NCBI RefSeq assembly: GCF_016808335.1
Contig: NC_053138.1
Coordinates: 57,566,951 to 57,630,950 of the forward strand
From: Panicum virgatum
Taxonomy: Eukaryota; Streptophyta; Magnoliopsida; Poales; Poaceae
Reading direction: 5' to 3'
DNA: 64,000 bases
Positions within the stretch are counted from its first letter, which is position 1. Every line of letters begins with the position of its first letter. A model generated the notes under the pieces. The model was not told where the DNA came from. It ran no database searches and saw only the letters and a program-made list of their open reading frames with translations. Of the stretch, positions 32,985-45,175 are shown piece after piece. The translations under genes and the position numbers were made by a program.

Positions 32985-35523
32985 TGAAGGGTCGAGATGG
33001 CGGACTAGAGGGGGGGTGAATAGTCCTTTCTAAAACTAATTGCGCCGGCTAACCGAAACTTATGCGGAATTGAAACTATTCGCTTAGCCAAGACTTCACC
33101 CCTCTAACTAGAACTCTAAGGCACCTCCAAAAAGATCCTACACAAAGCAAATGGAGTGCCAAGCTAGTAAGAGCTCTCCTAACAATTCTAATGCCAAGTC
33201 ATACAAGGCTAAGCACTAGTACTTCACAAACCGGGGAGCTCCTACACAATTTTAATGAGCAAAAGCACAAAGACAAACCTAAGCTCACTAGATGCTCAAG
33301 GACAAGGATACACAATCCAAATCTAAGAGCTCAACTTGCTTAGCTACACAATCTAAGCAAGAGCAACTAATTAAGCTACATAAGTTAACTAGTTACACTA
33401 GGATCTCTACTTCTAGCTACACAAGCAAGAAGATGATTAGCAAGCTACACAAGCTAACTAATCACTAGAGAGCAACTACACAAGCACAAGATATATATGA
33501 ATGTAAATACAATGCTTGTGATTTGGAGAATGCAAACCACCGAGAAGAGTAGACAAAGTTGACACGGTGATTTTTATCCCGAGGTTCACTTGGTTGCCAC
33601 CAAGCTAATCCCCGTTGAGACAAGCTCCAAGGTTGCCGCCGATCCTCTTGCTAGTGGTGACTCTCAAGTCACACTCTCCCACGTGGAGTGCTCACACCGA
33701 GCTCTAGCACATGATCCGGCCTAACCACTTGTTGCTCTTCACGTCTCGCTCAACTAGAGTTGCTCTTCGCGGCTCCCGCGGGGTGAGCACAATACCCCTC
33801 ACAATCTCTTCTCCGGAGCACCGCACAATCTTCTTGCGGGTTTCAACGGAGTCTCTTGCCACCAAGCCGTCTAGGAGGTGGCAACCTCCAAGAGTAACAA
33901 GCACACCGGCTTGCAACACGATCACCTAGTGCCACTCGATGCAATCTCTCAAAGCAATCGCACTAGAATCGCTCTCTCACTCGATCGGATGATTACTATC
34001 AAGTTAGAGTGAGTAGAGAGCTCTCAAGCACTCTCACACATGGACACCAAGTCCCCAAGGTGCTAAGCAATCTCAAATGGCCGGCCACACCCTCTATTTA
34101 TAGAGGGAGGCCCCAAACTAGCCGTTACACTCAAATCCCGTGAAAAACTGAGTTCTCGCGGACTGTCCGCCTCACAAAAACCGGACTGTCCGCCATTCAA
34201 ACCCAACGGCTAGATCTGCAATGATTATGTGTCAGAGTCGACCGTTAGAGCCTTCGCGGACTGTCCGCGTCCTATTTGCGGACCGTCCGCAGTTCAGACA
34301 CTCCGAGCACTCAGAGAGACAGCGTCTCTGGACAAACTTAAAGTTTGAGGGGCTGACCGTCCGCACCCCTGGGACGGACCGTCCGCCCTTCACATCGTGC
34401 AACCCACCAGAAACGAAAACGTCTCTGGACAAAAAACGAATTAGCCTGCGGACCGTCCGCGCCCCAAGGGCGGACCGTCCGCAGTTCAACTTTGAAGCCC
34501 ACCAGAGAGATACCCTTTCTGGTACAACTTTGAAACAAAGTGGCGCACCGTCCGCCCACCTGGGCCGGACCGTCCGCGAGCCCACCAGAGACTTTGCAAG
34601 CTCTCTGGAACGGTCGCGGACTGTCCGCCCCTCGTGTGCGGACTGTCCGCCGTTACTCAGTCAGCCCTCAACCTTAGTTGCATCCCAAAGTTGATCAACA
34701 TCAACTCCAACTCTTTCTCCTTTGGAAATGTGCCAACACCACCACGTGAACAACACCATGTGCATGTGTGTTAGCATTTCACAAATGTTTACAAAGGATT
34801 TTCACTTGATCTCACCACGCCACTCGATCCTAGCAACATCGCAATGTTAGATCGCTCAAGTGGCACTAGATGACCGATATGCAAACAAGTTTGCCCCTCT
34901 TGATAGTAAGGCCATCTATCCTAAATCCGGTCATGCACTTCTCTACACAACCTTTGACCGGTGAAATGAAATGTCCTACAAGTCATACCTTTGCCTTGCG
35001 CATTCCATTTCATCTTCCCAAATGTTGATGTCACACAAGCACCAAACTCCATCAAGCCTTTTGATCATCTTCATGAGTCAACACTTGGCTTGATCTTCCT
35101 TGAATGATATGATCCACTCCATATCATCACATGACCTCTTTGGTCCATCGATCTTGACCTTGCTCGCTCTTCACCGTTGCCTCGGTCCATCGGCGCCAAA
35201 TCTTGCCCAAGCTTCACCGCCTCGCGGTCCCTCGCTTCGAAGCCTTGACTTGCCCTTCTCCATTGCAACCGGTCCATCAAGCGAAGCCTTGTCTTGATCT
35301 TCTCCACTTTGGTCACATAACTCCATGTCATGTCTCATATGCAATGAGTTCCTCCATCACACTATATGAGCATAGCATCAACCCTTAGCCATTTCTCCTC
35401 CATGGCATATGTCGCTCATACTAGTGTCTTTGTGTGGACTAATCTCATGTGTATCTCAACATAAACACTTATTAGTCCACATAAGTTGTCACTCAATTAC
35501 CAAAACCAAACAAGGGCCTTTCA
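32985..35523. mobile_element. TG...CA-bounded repeat, solo-LTR-like (2.5 kb)
   Basis: Starts TGAAGGGTC and ends GGGCCTTTCA. It is flanked by the 5-bp duplication CCCTC (32980-32984 and 35524-35528), the hallmark of integrase-mediated insertion. The block GACTAGAGGGGGGGTGAATAG near the left end is typical of a common grass repeat. No gag-pol domain is found inside, so it is a solo LTR or a non-autonomous element. Carries the palindromic array at 34155-34660. Confidence 0.65.
34155..34660. repeat. array of six palindromic doublets GCGGAC(C/T)GTCCGC
   Basis: Twelve copies of the 13-bp imperfect palindrome occur as six pairs, near 34157/34181, 34257/34278, 34352/34374, 34448/34470, 34543/34564 and 34616/34638. 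The two members of a pair start about 21-24 bp apart; the pairs are spaced about 70-100 bp. Between pairs, CCAGAGA and TCTCTGG sequences form a second hairpin. The unit length is roughly 95 bp, diverged. Confidence 0.85.
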
Positions 35524-35691
35524 CCCTCTCAGCAGGCGGCACCGCCCATCACACACCGCCATCTTCCACAATCTCTTCTTGCCTCCGCCGGCCACAACCC
35601 ACCAAGAGTCCAACCCTGGCCGGCCAGCTGGTGATGCTCCCGCGCCGCCTGGCCTCCACCGCAGGCTGAACCGCCGCAACCGCCGGGCCTT

Positions 35692-38600
35692 TGTCACGAC
35701 TCGAAAAATTTAAACATAATTAACTTGTTAACCATATCATCATGTGCATCATTAAGGCATAAAGGAGCATCATGTGCGTGTGTGCTTTGTTTTGAATTCA
35801 ATTTTGTGTATGGATGTATAGGTGCTTATTAAGAAAGTTCAAATTTTGTTATGCAACTTAGCCCCCAAAAAATTTATTTAAATGATAGATTTCAAATGTT
35901 GATTTAAAAATATTTTTGCAGGATTTTATGACTTTTGAACCAAGCCACAAAATTCTAGGAAATTTCAAAAATAGTCTCATTGTTCTTTTTGTTGCGACCA
36001 AATTACAAAAGCTTTTCTAGTGATTCTTATTGAATTGTCTTCTTGGTGATTTTATCTATCTCCAGTAAAAATTTGGTGAATTTTTGAGCTCCGAAACACC
36101 TTCTTTTCGAATTTCAAACTCGATTTGTTTTTTTCCTCGCCCGGCCCCATCTGTCAGCCTCACCCCTTCTCCTCCTCTCTGTTCTGCTCGGCGCGCCACA
36201 CGCGTCGCCGTCGCCGGCCAACCTTGTTCCCCATGCCAGCCATCCTCGTTCCGCATGCATCCTTATCCGCAGCGCCATCCGCCCCCTCCTCATCCGCGCC
36301 CGGCCGGCCCCTTTGCCCAAACCCTAGCCCCTTCCCCATCCTCTATTGCCGTCCGCTCCAAGCTCCATTGCCGCCGTCGATTCGTCGTCTCCGGTCGCCC
36401 TCTCCTCGATTCCTCGCATATGGAGCTTCCCCTCGACATCCTCCTTCGATTTCCCTCCTCACTCGACCCTCTCCCTCGTAGTGCAGGCGCCCCGGCGGAG
36501 CTCGCCGTCCGCCGCCGCCTAGCGCCGTCACGCCGCCCCCTTGTCGCCGTTCTCCGCCCACGCCGCCGCCGGTGAGGTTTGCCGCCACTGCCACCGCCAC
36601 CATCCCGTGCGCGCCTCCCCTGGCCGCTCCGGCTCTGCCTCCGCCGCCCTGCCATCCGCCGGCGCCGCCGCGTCGCGCCGCACGCGCACGCCCCGGGTCA
36701 AGGCCGCCCGGCCTGCCTTGACTTGGCCCGGGGGGCGCCTGCCCAGTGGGGCCTGCCTGTCGGCATCTGGCCGGCTCTGCGGGGTGCATCTAGCATTTTG
36801 CTAGGGTTTTGTGATGCTTTATTTGTCTGCAAACTTGAAAAATGTGTAGAAATTTGTGTATAGCTCCGAAAAATATGAAACTTATTTTGTTGGGTTCGTA
36901 TCGCTGAGATCTACTTAGGAAAAATATTTTTTTGTATGTTTCCTTGTGGTTTGTTAGGGTTTTAGTGTGTTTTTGTTTGTTCTGCCCGAAAATGGTTTAA
37001 TGTAGAACTTTTTGCTGGAAAGTGATAAAATGGTAAAACCAGTTCTGTTAGCCTTGCGTTCATGCCTAGTATCTATGATAATTTTCATGGATTTTTTTAG
37101 TTATGTTTGCATGCCTTTTCTGATTTATCTTGTTAGAGTGGCTGAAAATTAATATATTTATGGTTAATTCTAGGAAAATGTTTTTTCTGCAAAATCAAGT
37201 TTCATGAGGTCTTTGTAATGTCCTCTGCATTCTCAAATTATTTCATGATTTATACTTGTGGTGTAAGTTTATTTCTTAATTCTTGCATCGCATTCATGCA
37301 TTATAGTGACCGAACCGTCGGAGGTCGAACCCGTGGAGCCCACCGAGACCGTTGAGCCTGAATCCGGAGTCCAGCTCCTGATCGAGCCCAAAGCTAATCA
37401 AGACAAGCAGCTAAGCATGATTCCTTGCTTCTATTTAATCTGAGTTAGTTAGTTATATCACCGGGTAATGTTTGGTTATATGGTATGTATGTATTGCATT
37501 CTTGTATCCAATTTCATGCACTGTCCTTTCTTGTTTTGTTACTCATGACCTTGTCACTTGTTATTCAGTTAATTTCTCAACCTGACTAGATGCTTAGCCC
37601 TGCTTAGAATATTTATATCGCTTGCTAGGAAGGAATGTCTTGGAGTATCGCACTTACCGATAATCCTTGATTGCACTGGTTCTTTGGGGTAATGTTGGAG
37701 TGGTAATACCGAGATTCGAGCGGAAGGATAGGGCCTAGAGAATGTTGTCATATGGGCATAGTCCGCTTGGATCATTTAAGGACTGTCCGTGGATGCCATC
37801 GACTTTGAGCATCTTTCTGTGCTACCACATATCCAAATAATGGTACGGATGAGCCAATTACCTTCTTTGACTTGATCATTGATGTGTAGTCCTAAATACG
37901 TGGCCAAGGGCTTTGCAGAGAGGCTTAGGGGTGTCCCCGGTGGAACTATGTGTAGGAAAGTTTAAAGATGTCCCCGGTGGAACTAAGTCTCTACGCGTAA
38001 GCTAGGTGTGAAGTTCAATGATCGAGCCTTGTTGGGAATGGTTGACGCGAGTACCCCTTATCCAACTTTAGCGGGTTGGGTGAGCTGCATGGTCCTTGCG
38101 TCGTGTGGGTAAAGTAGTACACCCTTGCAAGGTTTAAATCAATTCGAATTGCCGCGCTATCGGATATGAGCAAGCTCTTGGTTCGTCGAATTCCTCGTAG
38201 AGAGTTTCAGATTTGTTGGAGTGGTTCTTGCCACCTTTATGATCACTCATATATTATGTTCTTAATCAACTAAAACTTTTGGGGTTTGTGCAAGCATAAT
38301 TAATCTTGCTAGGTGATAGTTTAGAAAACTCTTGCTATCCAATAATTACTTAACCCTAAAGCTTTCAATTGAGCCTTGCATAATCCTTACTTATTTAATC
38401 GCGTAAGTCTTGCGAGTATCTTTTGTACTCAGGTTGCTTTCTAAACCTAGTTGCTGGTGAACCGGAAGTGGTGTTCGGCCACTTCTACCCCGCTGAGCCA
38501 AATGCAGGAGAGGAGTAGGTCGTTGTGGCTGTGACAGTGTTCTTGAGCAAGACACCATTATCTTATTAAGTTTTTATCGTAACCGAACTTCGTGAGAGTA

Positions 38601-38970
38601 TGTAAATATAATAAATTCTAAGTTTCTGTTTAATATGACTTTCGTGAGCCCAAGGCTTGTAATGGAAGTTAGTCGGAACCCTCCTATTTTGAACCTGTAT
38701 GAACTCTGGTAATGTAAAACTGCTCTTTGTGGTTCTGTGGCGATGTATCTGATTGTAAACGGTATGTGCATATGCTGGATCCTGGGTGTATGTTGGAGCA
38801 CATACCGGGACTACCGGATTTGCAATCGTTTTAGATGAATTGTGTTGATTAAGTGCCTCTAAGATGTGGATTAACACATGGCGCGTCGAGAGACGGACAC
38901 GTGTTAACTCTTGTCTTAATGGATTAATCAATAATTTTCATCTAAACCGAGTGCAAATTGGATGATCACA
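35692..38970 (+). mobile_element. second TG...CA-bounded LTR-like repeat (3.3 kb)
   Basis: Starts TGTCACGACTCGAAAA and ends GGATGATCACA. The flanking 5-mers GCCTT (35687-35691) and GTCTT (38971-38975) match at four of five bases. No gag-pol domains. Two short coding-like islands stand out: 37309-37443 reads an acidic VTEPSEVEPVEP peptide, and 38456-38519 reads EVVFGHFYPAEP before a stop. A GC-rich Pro/Arg-coding block lies at 36130-36780. Solo LTR or large non-autonomous retroelement; orientation is inferred from the coding-like islands. Confidence 0.5.
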
Positions 38971-38975
38971 GTCTT

Positions 38976-39239
38976 CACCGTTGCCGACCTCCTCGTCAAG
39001 AACCGGTGGCTATTGGAGCCCTGACAAACGGCAACCCTAAGCTCCGCCACCTGGACCACCACCTTGACCGCCAGCAACGTCACCGGCGGTCGCGCCCCCA
39101 CGTGGCCGCTCCTCCCCTCAACAGTCTTCTGGGACAAAATCGCCTGCAGCGCATATGCGATAAATAGATTCCCGGGATCCAGGATCATGCTTCGTTTGGG
39201 CTTTATCTTGGACTTTGAGTCAACATTTTTTCCCGGTAG
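38976..39239. other. non-transposon DNA upstream of the SR gene
   Basis: GC-rich sequence. If both LTR-like elements are removed, 35529-35691 and 38976-39170 become contiguous. Open frames exist but I recognise no domain; it may be the remnant of a host gene or promoter-distal DNA. Confidence 0.3.
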
Positions 39240-39475
39240 TGTAGGCTCTGGCCCATATCCTGCCGTCAACAAGGCCCGGCCCATACCCAGCCCATATCGT
39301 GCCCCAATCTATTTCCTCCCCCTCCGGGTCGCGCTCCGGGCCTATTTCCTCCTCCACTCGCATCGCGACATCGCGTCCACCCGACGGCACCTCCCCTCGC
39401 TCTCCGCCCTCCGCCGTCTCTGCCCGCCGCGGCGGCGGCTGCTGCTCCCCCGGCTGTCACCGGACGCGCCCCCGG
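39240..39475 (+). promoter_or_regulatory. proximal promoter and first non-coding exon of the SR gene (putative)
   Basis: Two GGCCCA/AGCCCA-type site II motifs (about 39270-39295), common upstream of housekeeping and RNA-processing genes, precede a pyrimidine-rich CTCC-type leader. A consensus-like donor CCG|GTAACT at 39474 would splice to the acceptor just before 41581. Inferred from layout; transcript evidence is needed to place the start. Confidence 0.4.
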
Positions 39476-40529
39476 TAACTCCCCCACCGCTCGCCCCCTT
39501 CGCCCTCCCTCTCCTCTCTCCTCGTGCTCACGTTCGTCCGTAACCGAGCTCGCCCGCGTGGCGTTTCGCCGCCCCCAAACCCTAGGCGCGCCGCGGCGGC
39601 TGTAGCATCTCGCTCGTGCAGCCTAGATCCGCGCGGAACCCGGCGGGGTTTCCACCAGCTCCGCCGCGAGGAGGTGTCTTCTAGATGCGCGGTCGCGTGC
39701 CGTGACGGTTCGCTGCTGGGAATCTTACTTAGATCTCGATTCCCGTCGGGACGGGGTCGAGCCCTCGCGGGTCGCGGCGGCGTTCTTGGGTTGTTTTGCC
39801 GAGCTGAGCCTTGTAGGTGCTTAATGCCTCGATGAGCGTGCGGGCTGTGAGAGTGAGTGCATGGTCGCTTGTGTTGTCTTTGGAAGTGCGTGAGGATTTG
39901 TTGGATTGCGCTTTGGGATCTACTAGGTTCTGCTTTTCTTTTTTAGAAAAAAAAGGTTTGGTTTAGGCCTTGTTAGTGATTGTTAACTGGAACTATAACT
40001 TAATAACTGCCCGCACGTTACAATGGATTTCCAATAAATATTCTTTAAAGCTCTATCTAGGTCGTAACAATTGATTACGTATAGAGTTAACCAACAAGAA
40101 ATAGAAAACCGAGGGGATCCATGGGTTACCTGCCATACAAAAGGTAGGCACAGATTGTTACACGGAAGATCCTGATCCACTACAGGTAACAAGAAAACAC
40201 CGTGCCTCCATTTGTCAGTTTTGGTTCAATTTGAGACGAAAGAAGCATATACATGCTAGCACAATTTCCACATGAATAATAGCCATCAGGCAGCAGCTTG
40301 CCACATCTTGTGATTTAGGATTAGACTGATCTATTCTATTCAACATCGCTTGTGAATTAGTAGCTCTGTGACTATCTTTTGTTCTCTTCTGATGAATTGT
40401 GCATCGGATGGTGGAGTGTGGTAGCTGACAGTTTCATACGTTTGTTGTCAAATGCTGCAGTATCACATGCTTCGTAACATGTAACACTTAAAATAAATTT
40501 CTGAATGCTTATAAGGTCACTATTTTTCT

Positions 40530-41525
40530 CCAAATGACATGTGATGGCAACACCACTGACTTTCCTATTAACATAAGCCTACACCAGGGGTCAGCATTGA
40601 GCCCTTATTTATTTGCTTTAGTGATGGATGGGGTCACAAGGGATATACAAGGTGAGATCCCTTGGTGTATGCTCTTTGCTGATGATGTGGTGCTAGTTGA
40701 CGAGAGTAGGGCAGGGGTTAATAGGAAGTTAGAGCTGTGGAGACGCACATTATAGTCGAAAGGGTTCAGACTTAGTAGGACCAAGACCGAGTACATGATG
40801 TGCGATTTCAGCGCGACTAGGCATGAGGGGGGAGACGTTAGTCTAGATGGGCAAGTGGTGGTCCAGAAGGATACTTTTCGGTATTTAGGATCGGTGCTAC
40901 AAAAGGATGGCGACATTGATGAAGATGTTAGGCATAGAATTTCAGCTGGCTGGTTGAAATGGCGGCAAGCTTCTGGCATCCTTTGTGACAAGAGGGTGCC
41001 ACAAAAGCTAAAAGGCAAATTCTATAGGACAGCAATTCGTCCGGCGATGTTATACGGTGCTGAATGTTGGCCTATAAAAAGGCGACATGTCCAGCAACTG
41101 AGTGTAGCAGAGATGCGGATGTTGCGGTGGTTTTGCGGGCACACAAGGAGGGATAGAGTCCGGAACGAAGTTATTCGGGATAGGGTCGGGGTGGCACCAA
41201 TTGAGGAGAAACTTACCCAGCATCGGCTGAGATGGTTTGGACATGTCCAACAAAGGCCTCCTGAGGCGCCGGTGCGTAATGGGGTTCTTAAGCGGGTCGA
41301 TAATGTAAAGAGGGGTAGAGGTAGACCTAAACTGACGTGGGATGAGTCGGTTAAGTGAGACCTTAAGGATTGGAATATCTCTAAAGAGATAGTTTTGGAT
41401 AGGAGCGCTTGGAGACTAGCTATCAATGTGCCTGAACTTTGAACTTATTTCTTTCGGGTTTCATCTCTAGCCTACCCCAACTTGCTTGGGAAAAAAAGCT
41501 ATGTTGTTGTTGTTGTTGTTGTTGA
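40530..41525 (+). mobile_element. RTE-clade LINE, 5'-truncated, upstream of the SR gene start codon
   Basis: Encodes the C-terminal half of an RTE-type reverse transcriptase and ends in a (TTG)n tail (41503-41525), the signature of RTE elements. It lies in what should be the 5' UTR intron of the SR gene, in the same orientation. Confidence 0.85.
40534..41442 (+). pseudogene. RTE reverse transcriptase fragment
   Basis: Reads [23 protein letters not shown] (catalytic FADD), FRYLGSVLQ, AMLYGAECWP, MRMLRWFCGHTR and LRWFGHVQQR, all typical of RTE elements. One continuous frame with two nonsense codons: TAG at 40753-40755 and TGA at 41356-41358, before DLKDWN. The 5' half of RT and the endonuclease are absent. 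Confidence 0.87.
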
Positions 41526-41592
41526 TCGTGCTCATGCAATTCTTATTGAGTTGTTAATTTTTTTTTCTATTGTTGTATAGTTACAGACAACT

Positions 41593-44340
41593 ATGAGGAG
41601 ATACAGCCCCCCATATCGCAGCCCCCCCAGGAGGGGATATGGTGGCAGAGGAAGAAGCCCCCCACCTAGGAGGGGATATGGAGGACGGAAGGAGGGTACT
41701 GGAAGTCTTTTAGTCCGCAATATCCCATTAAGCGTCAGGTAAACTATGGCATGTATCATAGCATGTACCTATTTCCTTTTTTTTACTTAAAGTAACTGAT
41801 TTTTGTTATGAGTGTTCTGCTTCACCTTGATTCTTTCCTGAAGTAGTTGACTTCAGTTTGCTTCTCAAACTTTTGCAGAGCGGAGGATCTTCGAGTTCCT
41901 TTTGAAAGGTTTGGTCCTGTCCGGGATGTTTACATTCCAAAGGACTATTATAGTGGGTAAGTGTTACTAAATCATCTAGTCTTGTGGCCTAATGCTGAAA
42001 AAGGGTACTTTGTTGTTTCGATATTGACTGGAATGCAAATAGATTGACGCCTGTCTACTTTTTGGCTATAATAAGCATCAAAACCATTTTTAGAGGCATG
42101 ACTTAAACGAATAAACAACGTATATTTAACAAAGTGAGCATCCTCCAGTTGAGTGCAACAGCAACTTTGCGATGTGTTTGGTGCGTTTAAGCGCTGTGAC
42201 CGAACTGCATGCACCGAACTTTACGAAATGCCCCTGTTATTTTTTGTCCATTGATGGATGGCATTATTCGTTATCTATCAATATAATTATATAATGCATG
42301 AATCTGAAATTTGCTTTCTCCTATCCATATCCTTGACCTGTGTGAATTACCTTTTTCTTCAAAATGATTGCCAGGGCTATGTTGGTTTGAAGTAAATACA
42401 AGCTCTTCATTTGTTGAAGAATGCCTTTTAACCTTACTAACAATTGATTTGCTTGGCAAGATAGAGTCTTGTCCGATGAAGAAGTTCTTCTATGAAGACA
42501 AGATTTGATACATTGAGAAAATTAATTTCATGAAGTGAAGATAAGAGATATGTACTGGTACATATGAGAAGATAAAAGAGAGTCAAGTCGATTTCAAGTA
42601 CTTTCGTGACTTTTCAAAAGTTGGGGAACTTGAAGCGAGTGATTTTGTGAAGATGCTCTTTATGAGGATCACCATACGTAGTTGTATACAAGAAATTTGG
42701 ACACTAGAGCCTGGACGTCTAACAGCTTTTTGCAACACTTGCTTCCCTTTTGATGGAAATGTTAGTAAGTTGTTGACTGTGCTTCACCGAGAGCTATAGA
42801 GGGCACCCTGAATTTTTGAACTGTGATGGTTACACGGCAGGAAGACACCATTGTGAACACTTTGCACCCTCATATTTGTTTGTCATTTTCATGAATTTTG
42901 CTTATCCTACTGTCTAATAAAAATCAACTTACGCAGGGAGCCTCGAGGATTTGCATTTGTGGAGTTTGTTGATCCTTATGATGCCTCAGAGGCCCAGTAT
43001 CACATGAATCGCCAGGTTTTCTTTGGTCGGGAGATAACTGTTGTTCTTGCTGCTGAGTCACGAAAAAGGCCAGATGAAATGCGCAGCAGAGCTAGAGTCA
43101 GGTGTGGTATTCCTCTACTGTAGTTAATTTTCTTTTTTTATTGAAATAAATGTAGTTAATTTTCTGCCTCGTTGCCTATTATGTACTTGCTTTAAATGAC
43201 TTAATGTGATTGCTGGGCAGGGGTTACTCTGGTCATGAAGGCCGACGCTCTTCTTATTATGGTAATTTCTTGCTTTTTTTGCTGTTTTCATAGCACTCAT
43301 GGTCCCATGCCATCCAAACCTTATAGATGTAATCCTGGGTTCCTTGATTATATTTGATTCTATGAAGATTATACCGTGTCACCCCAAAATTAGAAATTGG
43401 TGCCTGGTGTCTTTAGGGGTTGCCTATTAGCTTGGGTTGGATATTGTTTGTTGTTAAGTTTTATTCTGTTATGGTTAGTCCTCTTCTACGTCAAAAGAAA
43501 AGGCATTAGCTCTTTTTTATGGATATTGTCTTAATGTAGATAGAATGTTGAAGACCTATCGTGTAGTCTGTTAATGCCTTTTATGTTTTATTCTGCTACG
43601 GAAATCCTTCTTTTATGTCAAGAGAAAAGACATCGACTCTCTTTCATGGGCCAGGGCATGATTGGTTGGGACAATGTTAGTTTTATTTTAGCCTTGTTAC
43701 ACCATTTTTTTGCTGTGCATCTTATTAATATCATATGCTCAGCTTTTTTCATTGCTTCTTATGCCTAATAAAGTGTATATCATATTCCCCTTCCCCCAAC
43801 ATGAAGCGTAAAGTGCCTCTCAATTTTGAAAAGTGCAAATCTCAGGATTGTCTCCATTCCAATGAATGGTTTTTTTTTTGTAAATTCAAGTTTCCCAGTT
43901 CCTGAGTTCGACTCTCCGTGGGAGCGAATTTCAGGCTGAGGGTAAAAAAATCCCCTCGCTGGCCCCGTGTGCCAAAGCACTGGTTGTGAGACGACCCAGG
44001 TCGGCCTGAGGACCCTTACATGGCCCAGGCAGGTAGTTCCCAGGGGTTACGTCTCCCAGTGTCAGGGCGGGGCCAGGGTTCGGGGATTTTCTCGGTCGGG
44101 GAAGCCGATGCTTCTTCTTAAGCTAATACCGGTGGGGCGGTCTTTCCCCACCCGGCCGAGTTTTTTTTTTTTTTTTTTTTTGAAGTATCAAATTACTAAC
44201 ATCATTTCATCTTTCATATAGGGCGGTCTCGTTCCCGTTCCCGCTCTCCACGCTTTCGGGGCCGTCCTCGGTCAAGGTATGCTTGGCTGACATAAGGGCT
44301 CTTGAGCTATGATCCATGAAACCTTTCACTTTTTTATTTT

Positions 44341-44386
<46 letters not shown>

Positions 44387-45175
44387 AAAAAAAACAGATC
44401 ATACTCACCTGCTCCAAGGAGGCGAGATGATTACTCCCTTTCTCCAAGGAGAAAGGAGGCACAAGACGCGTCTCCTCCTAGGCGCCCACCAAAGGAGCTT
44501 GATGAAGATAAGAGGAGATCCTATTCTCCTGCCAGTAGAGATGATGCTGATAATGGTTATGAGAAGTAAGTTCTTCATTGCTACCGCATTAATCTGCCAT
44601 CATCTGTGCATAGAAACCGACAGTATCCCTTTGCCAACTACTGTATTGTCAGTTGCATCACAAGCCCTATTAGTCTACTAGTCACTAAAACTGTTAACCT
44701 GTTGTTTTCAAACTCCCATTTGATATTTACTGGGTTAGAAAATGTAGTCATGATTTAATTCTCGTAATGGAGGTGTAGCCAGGCTCTAACTTCCATTCTT
44801 ACATGTGTAAACTACAACCATGTACTGGATTCTCTATGGTTATAGGAAGGAAATGGATATATGGTCAGTCATCATCAGACAAGTGGATGGTAGGACTTGT
44901 GTCTGATGCATACCAGCCGGGTAGTCGATAGATAGTACAACTAGAGTGCTAGCTATCCCAAAATGGTCCTTTTTTTTAACATATCCCAAAATGGTTTACT
45001 ATAGTGTTGTAGTGAAAGCTCTTGAAAGTCTGACGATTGTCATTGTGTTCACAGGAGGTCGCCCCCACCAGACAGCGACGGATCACCTCCGCACCGGAGG
45101 TCTCCCAAGTTCTCAGCCTCGCCTCCTGGATCCCGCTCCAGGTCTGCCGACGAGTCTCCTGCCCGCAGCGACTGA
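41593..45175 (+). CDS. SCL30: SR splicing factor, SC35-like (SCL30/SCL33 type)
   Basis: Seven coding exons with GT/AG borders and consistent phase: 41593-41738, 41879-41956, 42937-43101, 43221-43261, 44222-44276, 44398-44565, 45055-45175. They encode 257 residues with no lesion. Residues 1-37 are the Arg/Ser/Pro/Gly-rich N-terminal extension that marks the plant SCL subfamily. An RRM follows (about 38-116) with RNP2 LLVRNI (39-44) and RNP1 RGFAFVEF (78-85). After it comes an RS domain (RSRSRSRSPRFRGRPRSRS, about 155-172) and repeated SP/RS segments to ADESPARSD. SCL proteins bind pre-mRNA in the nucleus and guide splice-site choice together with U1-70K and U2AF. The long intron after exon 2 (980 nt) and the intron at 43262-44221, which holds a SINE, are candidates for regulated splicing. 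Choice among SCL30, SCL30A and SCL33 cannot be made from this sequence alone. Confidence 0.94.
43888..44182 (+). mobile_element. SINE in an intron of the SR gene
   Basis: tRNA-derived: a B box GAGTTCGACTCTCC near 43914, a conserved body, and a 22-T tail at 44161-44182. Poly(T) tails are typical of p-SINE-like grass families. It lies in sense orientation in the intron 43262-44221, so its T run ends about 40 bp from the splice acceptor. The 5' boundary is approximate; no target duplication was found. Confidence 0.7.
44344..44382. repeat. (CT)n microsatellite forming a polypyrimidine tract
   Basis: About 19 CT repeats end 15 bp before the acceptor of the exon at 44398. Length changes here would alter the polypyrimidine tract of an SR-gene intron. 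Confidence 0.85.

Noticed and set aside
34155..34660. CRISPR-like array
   Set aside because: The repeats are imperfect palindromes in pairs within a plant LTR-like element with related, not unique, spacers; CRISPR is not expected in a plant nuclear genome.
36084..36655. Several Pro/Arg-rich frames on both strands
   Set aside because: They overlap each other in a GC-rich block inside an LTR-like repeat; no domain or codon bias favours one.
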